A DNA stretch of 64,000 nt from positions 62,001 through 126,000 of the forward strand of contig JAJFKS010000006.1 of the NCBI GenBank assembly GCA_021773115.1, given 5' to 3'. Source of the stretch: Woeseiaceae bacterium (lineage in GTDB: Bacteria; Pseudomonadota; Gammaproteobacteria; Steroidobacterales; Woeseiaceae). This document shows, in pieces, positions 20,836 to 27,679 of this stretch. The notes below the pieces were generated by a model, which did no database searches, was not told where the DNA came from, and was given only the letters and a program-made list of their open reading frames with translations. Every line of letters begins with the position of its first letter. Position 1 is the first letter of the stretch. A program made the translations under genes and the position numbers.

Positions 20836-22574
20836 GGACTCGCGTCCCGGTCCGCCATCGCTTGCATGACGCTGCCGGGGTCGCGGGCAGGCATCGCATC
20901 GGGTGGAACGGCCAACAGCCGTAGAGACTCGGACATGACGTCGGCGAAAACCGGCGCCGCCACGTCGCTGCCGTAATACAACTCGCCACCGGGCTCATCG
21001 ATAACGACCACGGTTGCCAGTCGAGGATTACTCGCCGGTGCCAGGCCTGCAAAAATTGAAATGTACTTGTCCTGTGAGTAACCGCCTTTTGCGAATTTCC
21101 AGGACGTGCCAGTTTTACCGGCGACTCGATAGCCGTCAATTGATGCTTTGGTACCCGTGCCGCCGGGTCGCACGACTTCTTCGAGCATGCGCCGAACCGC
21201 ATTCGCGGTATCGGCCGTTATGATGCGCTCACCGGCCGGTGCATCGTCCAGCGCGAACAGTGAAATCGGCTGCATCATGCCGCCGTTGCCGAGCGCTGAA
21301 TAAGCCTGAGCAAGCTGTAAAGGTGTTACTGAAATTCCGTAACCGTAGGCGATCGTCGCCTGACTGATCGGTCGCCAGTTACTGTAATGCGACAACATGC
21401 CAGCCGATTCCCCGGGAAATCCGCTGCTGGTCATTTCGCCGAGGCCGAAGTGCGACATCGTGTTCCACAGCTGATCCGCTTGCAGGTTCATCGCAACCTT
21501 CGTTACGCCGACGTTGCTGGAGCGCGCAAGAATTGTCGTCAGGCTGATGCGGCCCAGGTTTCTGCTATCTTCAATCTTCTTCGCGCCGACGGTGACGAAT
21601 CCAGGCGCCGTATCGACCACGCTACTCGGTCGATACTGGCCGCTCTCGAGGGCAGCGGCGACGATCAGTGGCTTGATACTCGACCCCGGTTCGAATATGT
21701 CAGTGATGGCACGGTTGCGATAACGCTCGGCAACGAACTGAGAACGATCATTCGGGTTGTATGTTGGCTGATTCACCATCGCCAGCACTTCACCGGTCTT
21801 GACATCGAGAATGACAACGGATCCGGATCTTGCGTTGTGCGTTTTGACCGCGGCTTTCAATGTGCGGTAGGCCAGGTACTGCAAGCGCAAATCAATGCTG
21901 GTGCGCAAGTCCTTGCCATGGTGTGGCGGTCGGATGCTTTCGACGTTTTCGATCGACCGACCGAGCCGGTCTTTCAATACCCGCTTGGCGCCCGGCTCAC
22001 CCTCCAGCCAGTGGTTCATTGCGAGCTCAAGACCTTCCTGACCTTCATCATCAATATTGGTGAATCCAACCAGGTGACCCGTTACCTCAGAAGCGGGGTA
22101 GTAACGGCGGTACTCACGCTGCACGTTAATGCCCGGCAACTTCAAAGCCATGACGTTCTGCGCTGCACTCGGATTCAGATGGCGCTTCAGGTACAGAAAT
22201 TCTTTGCCCATGCTGCGCGTGACGCGACGCATTAAGATATCGGGATCGACATCCAGCACCTTCGCCAGGTCAGGCACTTTATTAACGGCGCTCGCGAACT
22301 CTTTAGGATTCACCCAAATACTATCCACCGGTGTACTGATAGCCAGCGGCTCGCCATTGCGATCAAGGATCGTGCCGCGATGCGCAGAAATTGATTCAGT
22401 TCTGAGGTGTCTGGTATCCGCCTGCTGATTCAGGAAATCCTTATCGAGCACCTGCAAGTGAACGGCGCGTGCAACCAGCGACGATGCCACCAGCGCGAAA
22501 AACGCCATCACCAGCGTCACCCTGCCGATGAATCGTTTCGCCGCCTTTTGTTTTGTCTCTGCACCGCGCGTCAT
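20832..22574 (-). CDS. ftsI: FtsI (PBP3), septal transpeptidase
   Basis: A class B penicillin-binding protein of 580 aa with one N-terminal membrane segment (about residues 17-38), a pedestal domain and a transpeptidase domain. The active-site triplets are visible: SSIK (in FEPGSSIKPL), SSN (in ARSSNVGVTK) and KTG (in VAGKTGTSWK). It makes septal cross-links with FtsW. It overlaps ftsL and murE by 4 bp each. Confidence 0.97.
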   Translation of the reverse strand: MTRGAETKQKAAKRFIGRVTLVMAFFALVASSLVARAVHLQVLDKDFLNQQADTRHLRTESISAHRGTILDRNGEPLAISTPVDSIWVNPKEFASAVNKVPDLAKVLDVDPDILMRRVTRSMGKEFLYLKRHLNPSAAQNVMALKLPGINVQREYRRYYPASEVTGHLVGFTNIDDEGQEGLELAMNHWLEGEPGAKRVLKDRLGRSIENVESIRPPHHGKDLRTSIDLRLQYLAYRTLKAAVKTHNARSGSVVILDVKTGEVLAMVNQPTYNPNDRSQFVAERYRNRAITDIFEPGSSIKPLIVAAALESGQYRPSSVVDTAPGFVTVGAKKIEDSRNLGRISLTTILARSSNVGVTKVAMNLQADQLWNTMSHFGLGEMTSSGFPGESAGMLSHYSNWRPISQATIAYGYGISVTPLQLAQAYSALGNGGMMQPISLFALDDAPAGERIITADTANAVRRMLEEVVRPGGTGTKASIDGYRVAGKTGTSWKFAKGGYSQDKYISIFAGLAPASNPRLATVVVIDEPGGELYYGSDVAAPVFADVMSESLRLLAVPPDAMPARDPGSVMQAMADRDASP

Positions 22575-22858
22575 GGCCGTTCAATTACGTAGATTTCCGA
22601 AGAATCCGGACGCGCCAGCGACAGGTCATCTTTCGCAACCCGCTCGATGCGCGCATGTGTGGCCCAGGTGCTTTGCTCAATCTGCAACTGACCCCATTCA
22701 ATATTCAATTCGTCACGCTCGCGCGTCAGCGCTTCGAGCTCAACAAACAATTTTCGGGATTCGTGTTTCGTGTACACAATGGCTATTGAGCTCAACACGC
22801 AGACCAGCGCGAAGACGAAAACCAGCAGGAATGGCTGATGTGATTTCATGAGCTGCAT
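22571..22858 (-). CDS. ftsL: FtsL, divisome bitopic protein
   Basis: A 95-aa single-pass protein between rsmH and ftsI. The track ORF starts at 23077, deep inside rsmH; the ATG at 22858 (MQLMKSHQPF) overlaps the rsmH stop as ATGA. It has a membrane segment at about residues 8-28 and then a heptad-like coiled coil (KLFVELEALTRERDELNIEWGQLQIEQ), the layout by which FtsL pairs with FtsB and FtsQ. FtsL sequences are poorly conserved, so position and architecture carry the call. Confidence 0.93.
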   Translation of the reverse strand: MQLMKSHQPFLLVFVFALVCVLSSIAIVYTKHESRKLFVELEALTRERDELNIEWGQLQIEQSTWATHARIERVAKDDLSLARPDSSEIYVIERP

Positions 22859-23793
22859 CAGTTTCGCTCCGCGATTCGCAAGCGCGCGCTGCGCGAGCGA
22901 CGGTTCTCGTTGACCTCGGCAGTCGTTGCTTTGACGGCCCTGCCAATCGCACTCAATTTCGGGCGAAATTCGTCCGGCATCGATGGCATGCCGCGATACT
23001 GTTCCGGCTCTCGTGAGGTATCGCGAACAAATCGCTTTACGATTCGATCTTCCAGCGAATGGAAACTGATGACACACAATCGGCCACCCTTGCGAAGCAC
23101 CGCGAGTGATTGCTGCAACACTGATTCGAGTTGTTCGAGCTCACCGTTGATCGCGATTCGGATTGCCTGAAAGGTTTTGGTCGCCGGATGCTTTTTCTGC
23201 GCCCGCGCCTTTCCCGGAACCGCCGCCTCTACCAGCTTCGCCAGCTGTAGCGTCGTCCGGACAGGCGATTCAACACGAGTCGATACGATTGCGTTGGCAA
23301 TGCGTTTCGCAAACGTTTCTTCACCGTAGGCGCGTAACACGTGAATCAGCTCCCGCTCTTCCACAGACTGAAGCCAGTCACTCGCCGACGTGCCTGAGTC
23401 CGGGTCCATTCGCATATCGAGTGGGCCGTCGCGGAGGAAACTGAAGCCGCGATGGGCTTCATCCAGTTGCGGCGAGGAGACTCCCAGGTCGAAGAGCAAT
23501 CCATCGACTCGTCCGAGCAGGTCTCTTTCACCAATGATTTTCTGAAGTTCTGCAAGCTCACCTCTAATTAGTTCAAAGCGCGGATCGTCGGTCAGGGAAA
23601 GTGGCGCTGAAGCAATTGCGTCCGGGTCTCGATCGATACCGATCAGTCGTCCGTTCGAATTAAGCCGCTTCAGAATCTCCCCGCTGTGACCTCCGCGACC
23701 GAACGTTCCATCGACGTAACAGCCGTCTTGTTTTATTTCCAGCCCTTCGAGGACCGGCCCCAGCAGTACCGGAACATGCTCGTTACTGCTCAT
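22858..23793 (-). CDS. rsmH: RsmH (MraW), 16S rRNA C1402 N4-methyltransferase
   Basis: A 311-aa SAM-dependent methyltransferase. The SAM-binding motif YVDGTFGRGGHSGEIL, the LLFDLGVSSPQLDEAHRGFSF motif and the C-terminal VISFHSLEDRIVKRF are characteristic. It methylates N4 of C1402 in the ribosomal P site; RsmI, encoded at 43136-43975, adds the 2'-O-methyl group on the same nucleotide. It is the second gene of the dcw cluster, 15 bp after mraZ. Confidence 0.98.
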   Translation of the reverse strand: MSSNEHVPVLLGPVLEGLEIKQDGCYVDGTFGRGGHSGEILKRLNSNGRLIGIDRDPDAIASAPLSLTDDPRFELIRGELAELQKIIGERDLLGRVDGLLFDLGVSSPQLDEAHRGFSFLRDGPLDMRMDPDSGTSASDWLQSVEERELIHVLRAYGEETFAKRIANAIVSTRVESPVRTTLQLAKLVEAAVPGKARAQKKHPATKTFQAIRIAINGELEQLESVLQQSLAVLRKGGRLCVISFHSLEDRIVKRFVRDTSREPEQYRGMPSMPDEFRPKLSAIGRAVKATTAEVNENRRSRSARLRIAERN

Positions 23794-23808
23794 GCGATAA
23801 ACCGCCGC

Positions 23809-24258
23809 CTAGAAGGAAATTGATTCAAGGTCGGCGGGCATTTCACCGTCATCTTCTTCAGACAGCCATGCGTCGCGTTTCTCGTTCCAGGTTGCTTCAT
23901 CCCATAATTCAAACTTGTTGCCCTGACCGATCAGCATTGCTGTTCGCTCAAGGCTCGCGAATTCGCGGAGTTCTTTCGAAACCAGAATTCGCCCGTTGTT
24001 ATCCATGTCGACCTCGGTCGCATAACCGACCATAATTCGCACGATTCGCCGTGCGATTTTGTTCATGCTGGGCAGACGCACCAATTTTCGTTCGAGCTCT
24101 TCCCAGTCGGGCATCGGGTACACGAGGAGGCAGTGGTCCTTGTCGACAGTCACGATCAAATGGCCCTCACAACGGGCGATAAGCCGCTCCCGATACCGGG
24201 TCGGTATTGCCATACGCCCCTTGGCGTCCAGTGATACTTTCGTTGCCCCTCGAAACAC
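23809..24258 (-). CDS. mraZ: MraZ, transcriptional regulator of the dcw cluster
   Basis: An AbrB-like DNA-binding protein with two SpoVT-AbrB repeats, each with a conserved DxxGR core (LDAKGRMAIPTRYRE and MDNNGRILVSKELRE). The track start at 24327 would place the N-terminus on the MraZ operator itself; a GTG at 24258 starts VFRGATKVSLDAKGR, matching E. coli MFRGATLVNLDSKGR, giving 149 aa. In E. coli MraZ represses its own operon by binding 10-bp-spaced TGGG repeats just upstream; the same repeats are present here. Confidence 0.95.
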   Translation of the reverse strand: MFRGATKVSLDAKGRMAIPTRYRERLIARCEGHLIVTVDKDHCLLVYPMPDWEELERKLVRLPSMNKIARRIVRIMVGYATEVDMDNNGRILVSKELREFASLERTAMLIGQGNKFELWDEATWNEKRDAWLSEEDDGEMPADLESISF

Positions 24259-24312
24259 GATGATTCGGACGTGCCTGGAATCGCTCTTCTGGCGCGATAT
24301 CCGGGCTGGGCG

Positions 24313-24336
24313 CCCAGTTCCTCCCACTTTTTTCCA
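24313..24336 (-). promoter_or_regulatory. MraZ operator (three TGG(G/A) repeats at 10-bp spacing)
   Basis: Read on the minus strand: TGGAAAAAAG, then TGGGAGGAAC, then TGGG, each repeat start exactly 10 bp from the next (24336, 24326, 24316). This is the arrangement of the E. coli MraZ box. It lies just downstream of the -10 box, where bound MraZ would block transcription. Confidence 0.8.
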
Positions 24337-24345
24337 CTTTTCAAC

Positions 24346-24374
24346 ACTATAGGGATGGCCCTTGTGGTGGTCAA
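24346..24374 (-). promoter_or_regulatory. Sigma70 promoter of the dcw cluster (Pmra)
   Basis: On the minus strand, TTGACC (24374-24369) and TATAGT (24351-24346) are separated by exactly 17 bp. The predicted start site, near 24339, sits at the edge of the MraZ repeats. It is the best-formed promoter I see in the window and is correctly placed for the long mraZ-to-ftsZ transcript. Confidence 0.8.
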
Positions 24375-24448
24375 CAACAGCTTGTAATTATTTGTTGTTG
24401 TACAGGGACTTAGGGGCGAACCAGTGGCTGAAAAAGGGCGAAGTGTGG

Positions 24449-24498
24449 CAAGCTTCGCGCTAATAAAATCAGGTGCTTGTAGCTACTTCTTCGACTGG
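24449..24498 (+). repeat. Left copy of an island-flanking intergenic repeat
   Basis: Contains GCTTCGCGCTA (24452-24462), a 7-bp spacer, then CAGGTGCTTG (24470-24479) and a trailing TTCTTCGACTGG. The same blocks in the same order occur on the opposite strand at 42620-42671, with a 2-bp spacer. No other copy was noticed in the window by eye. The two copies face each other around the respiratory island. Confidence 0.6.
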
Positions 24499-24620
24499 CG
24501 CTGATGAAGGAGTCGGAAAATGGCGACAGGACCCATTCTCGGGTCTCACCCGGCAGAGACGCCGGGCATCGCGCAAGCTCGCCTCAAAGACGCTCTGATA
24601 GTGATATAAGCCAATGAATA

Positions 24621-26741
24621 TTAAGGGTTTTTATTGCCGAGGCGGTAGCTGAAGCCGATTCCGACGATAAGGGCGTCGTCATCGTAAGGCCTTGCTCCGA
24701 GAGACAATATCACCGGAATCGCCGACGGGCTGACGCCGTCCAGCGACCAATCAGCCGTTTCGAATTGCTGATAGCGGACATCGATCCCCAGCGACAGCGT
24801 CGTGGAGCGTCGCCAGTCCAGTTTGAGCCTAAAGAAATCGAAGCTTGAGGTCAGGCTCGGGAACTGATCTGCTGCGGCGCCTGGTGTATCGATGCGGATT
24901 TTCGACTCGCCTTCCGACCGTGAGTAGTCGAGAGTCAGGTCAACGGCACCGCCAAGTTGGCGCAATCGCAGGCCTGCCCCATACAGCGTGAATTCATCAT
25001 CATGGCTTGCACGCCAGTCCTCACTGGCAAACTGCTCGCTGCCTGCCTGCCTGGATTCGAGTTTTTCAAAGCCACTGTTCACGAACAGGGACTTTGTGTC
25101 GGAGATGGTCCAGCTGACATCCGCGGTAACAGACAGCTCATCGCCGGAAAGCAGCCCAAGTCGCGACTGCGTGTATTCATCTTCAGCCTGTAGCCCGCTG
25201 ATCGAAATCGCCAGCGGCAGTTCAGACGGCGACCAGGAAAATCGCAATTCGCCGAAGCGGCGGTAACGATAGGCAAGATTGTATTTGCGTAAGACGGGAT
25301 TCTGGTCGAACGATAATGCGACTGACTCGTTATATTGATCGATGTCCCGTTCCGATACGCCACCTCGTGTGTCGATTTCCAGAGATGACGTCGGTCGCCA
25401 GCGCACCCTGCCCCAGCCCGTGTCCTCCGACTGGCTCTTGACTTCCTGATTATCGCGATCGGTGTCCACTCGATCATAGCCGCCGGAAACCCGAACCGTA
25501 TCAAACAAGTCGTAGTCAGCGCTCAGCTTCAGCTTGCCCCGCTCGAAACTGTAGGGTGTGTTCATTTCGGCATCGCCGCTCAGGACGCTGTCAACAATGA
25601 CGCGCTCCCATAAGGCCTCTGGCGTCTTATTGTCTCGTTTGTCGAAGCGATAACTTAGATTGACCCGCGATTTTCTGATTGGCCTTGTACTTAACGCGAA
25701 CGCCAGATTCGTCGTATCGACGTCACCACCCAGGGAGTTGCGTGGCAGGGGTGCTGGATTGAGGGCAGGATTCGTCGTATAGGCGAGAAAACCCGCGTCC
25801 TGGTCGATATTACCCAGTGCGGCCGAGGCACTGATAACTGTCCTGTAACGCGGCATCGAATAGCCACCCGATAGCGTTAGCTGCTGAAACTGGTTATCCG
25901 GTGGCTGTGCACGCAGTAGCGTGTCAGTGCCCAGTGGCGCGCTAAACGAAAACGGCTGCTGCCAGCGCGTGGCAGCATCGCTGCTCTCGAAGTCGGAGAG
26001 ATGCCAGCCGAGTAACACGAAACCGCTTTCTGCGTCATAACGCAGGCCAAGATCGACGCTGTCGGTCGTATAATCAAATGACGCAGGCAACAGACTTGCA
26101 TTGCTGAAGGTAGAGCCGCCCGCGATTTTCAGACCATCGTATTGCTGGCGGCGTAATTCAGCCGAAATACTGAATTGATTTGGCAGTTGGTAACGACCAC
26201 CCAGTTCAAGAATTCGCCGGTCACTCTGAATCGGCCGCGGTGTCAGGCTGGCATCGAGCGCAGTGAACTGTGAGGTCAGCGGCGCAGGTGCCCAGCCACC
26301 CGGGAGCAGCAGGTCCCCGTTTGTCGAATTCTGAAAAATACTCGAGCTTGTATCGAATCGTCGGCGCGGAATATCCCGCCACGAAACATTGATCTCGTAA
26401 ACGCCAGGCCGCCCGGCCTCAACGTGTGCGCGACGTGAATCAAGTCCAAGATCAGCAACTTCCCATTGCACTCGATAGCCATCGCTCGCGTATCGGCCCT
26501 CACCGTCGACGTTTGCGTAGGCACCCTTGTCATCGTAGCCGTTGGCATCGCCGAGGTAGGCGGAGTCGTCGCTAACACTGCTGACACCCAGCCGAAAATC
26601 GGCGCTGTGTCCTTCAGCAAATGGACAGTATTCGCAGACCCACTCGCTGGTGTCCGGAGCATCCGCCATGGTCGACGCGGCCATCAGTAGCAGCGTGCCT
26701 GCCGACAGGGCCCTGTATCCGGTGCGCGACGTGGTCATCAT
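24621..26741 (-). CDS. mtrB: MtrB/PioB-family outer-membrane beta-barrel
   Basis: A porin-like barrel of about 706 aa that in Shewanella wraps MtrA and lets electrons cross the outer membrane to MtrC. From the chosen ATG there is a signal peptide (RALSAGTLLLMAASTMADA) followed by WVCEYCPF, the N-terminal CxxC seen in the MtrB family, then repeated amphipathic strands with alternating aromatic and polar residues to the end (GIGFSYRLGNKNP, a typical C-terminal barrel strand). The track start at 26963 lies inside mtrA; ATG at 26741 or the next codon overlaps the mtrA stop. It is the last gene of an mtrC-mtrA-mtrB operon, the Shewanella order. Confidence 0.9.
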   Translation of the reverse strand: MMTTSRTGYRALSAGTLLLMAASTMADAPDTSEWVCEYCPFAEGHSADFRLGVSSVSDDSAYLGDANGYDDKGAYANVDGEGRYASDGYRVQWEVADLGLDSRRAHVEAGRPGVYEINVSWRDIPRRRFDTSSSIFQNSTNGDLLLPGGWAPAPLTSQFTALDASLTPRPIQSDRRILELGGRYQLPNQFSISAELRRQQYDGLKIAGGSTFSNASLLPASFDYTTDSVDLGLRYDAESGFVLLGWHLSDFESSDAATRWQQPFSFSAPLGTDTLLRAQPPDNQFQQLTLSGGYSMPRYRTVISASAALGNIDQDAGFLAYTTNPALNPAPLPRNSLGGDVDTTNLAFALSTRPIRKSRVNLSYRFDKRDNKTPEALWERVIVDSVLSGDAEMNTPYSFERGKLKLSADYDLFDTVRVSGGYDRVDTDRDNQEVKSQSEDTGWGRVRWRPTSSLEIDTRGGVSERDIDQYNESVALSFDQNPVLRKYNLAYRYRRFGELRFSWSPSELPLAISISGLQAEDEYTQSRLGLLSGDELSVTADVSWTISDTKSLFVNSGFEKLESRQAGSEQFASEDWRASHDDEFTLYGAGLRLRQLGGAVDLTLDYSRSEGESKIRIDTPGAAADQFPSLTSSFDFFRLKLDWRRSTTLSLGIDVRYQQFETADWSLDGVSPSAIPVILSLGARPYDDDALIVGIGFSYRLGNKNP

Positions 26742-27658
26742 CGCATTAACTTCGAACCGGACAGATGGTTCGATCCATGTACCTGGGAGTGGCAATTCAT
26801 GCAACTTTGTCCAAGTAAGTACTGCGACGGCAGGTCCGACGCCAGGCCATCGGTGCCATAGGCGATGCTGGGATGACCCGCCTGCGCATGGCAGCCCTGG
26901 CACAAAAGCGGCGCGCGTTTTGTCAGCATGCCCGAGTGATTCGAGCCATGTGCTGCGTGACACAAGCCACAGTCCTCACTAACTGGCGCGTGCTCCCACA
27001 GGAACGGGCCACGTTTTTCGGCGTGACAGTCAACGCAAGTATCGTTAAGGGTCTGCCGCGCCATAATGTTGGATGCATCGTCGGCATGCGTACTGTGGCA
27101 GCCGGTACACGTCATCTTGTCGTCGAAAAGCGGATGCCCGAAGGCTTTTAGCGTGTCATTACGCTGTCGCTGGTGGCAATTGCCGCAAACCTCGACCTGT
27201 GTCGCGACCTGCTGCACAGCATCTACCGCTGCGTGGCTGGTATGACAATCCGAGCAAGCAAGCTCATCGCTCGGGTGTGCACCATTGTGCCAGCCAAAAC
27301 CGACATCATTGCTGTGACAGTCCAGGCACATTCCGTTTTGTGCTTCGATTGACGCCACCGACCCTGGGTGGAAGGCAAAAATCGCCGGTCTTTCCGCGCC
27401 GCGTCGCACGCGCCCTGCGTGCGAGTCGCCGGGCCCGTGGCACGCCTCGCATTGCAACTGTCCGTGCCCAAAAGGACCGCGAGCATCCGACGGCACCGCG
27501 TGCTTCGTCTTGAAGATTGCCAGCGTCGTCGCATTATCGTGACAAGACAGGCAGGTATCAGCACCCTTGCGGCTGTATTCGGAGTCCTGGCCACGGACAT
27601 TTGATACGGCGACAGTCAGGAGGAGGACTGTCGCCATAAGCAGAGCGAAAATCCTCAC
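26738..27658 (-). CDS. mtrA: MtrA/DmsE-family periplasmic decaheme cytochrome c
   Basis: A signal peptide (VRIFALLMATVLLLTVAVSNVRG) precedes a protein of about 283 aa with exactly ten CxxCH sites (CLSCH, CEACH, CLDCH, CSDCH, CGNCH, CTGCH, CVDCH, CGLCH, CQGCH, CMNCH) in two pentaheme halves, as in MtrA and DmsE. It is expected to form a heme wire inside the MtrB barrel. The track start at 27679 is a GTG; a GTG at 27658 has GGAGG 7 nt upstream and gives a normal signal peptide, so I prefer it. It lies between the MtrC-like and MtrB genes. No DMSO reductase genes accompany it, which favours an MtrA role over DmsE. Confidence 0.93.
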   Translation of the reverse strand: MRIFALLMATVLLLTVAVSNVRGQDSEYSRKGADTCLSCHDNATTLAIFKTKHAVPSDARGPFGHGQLQCEACHGPGDSHAGRVRRGAERPAIFAFHPGSVASIEAQNGMCLDCHSNDVGFGWHNGAHPSDELACSDCHTSHAAVDAVQQVATQVEVCGNCHQRQRNDTLKAFGHPLFDDKMTCTGCHSTHADDASNIMARQTLNDTCVDCHAEKRGPFLWEHAPVSEDCGLCHAAHGSNHSGMLTKRAPLLCQGCHAQAGHPSIAYGTDGLASDLPSQYLLGQSCMNCHSQVHGSNHLSGSKLMR

Positions 27659-27679
27659 CCAAGCGCCTCCGATGTCCAC

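Larger units (their letters stand above)
24259..24620. other. Intergenic region, mraZ / end of mtr operon
   Basis: The 362 bp between the mraZ start and the mtrB stop hold the dcw promoter and MraZ operator (right beside mraZ), a copy of a dispersed repeat (24449-24498), and, closest to mtrB, two small GC hairpins (GACCC...GGGTC and CCCGGC...GCCGGG, about 24535-24577) that may end the mtr transcript although no good T-run follows. No ORF of note. Confidence 0.6.

Noticed and set aside
20381-22235. ORFs of 273 aa (minus, other frame) and 282 aa (plus) over murE/ftsI
   Set aside because: Out-of-frame or antisense to murE and ftsI, which have complete catalytic motifs.
26738-27679. DmsE of a DMSO reductase system
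   Set aside because: No DmsA/B/G/H genes are present; the neighbours are MtrC- and MtrB-like, so the MtrA role is preferred.
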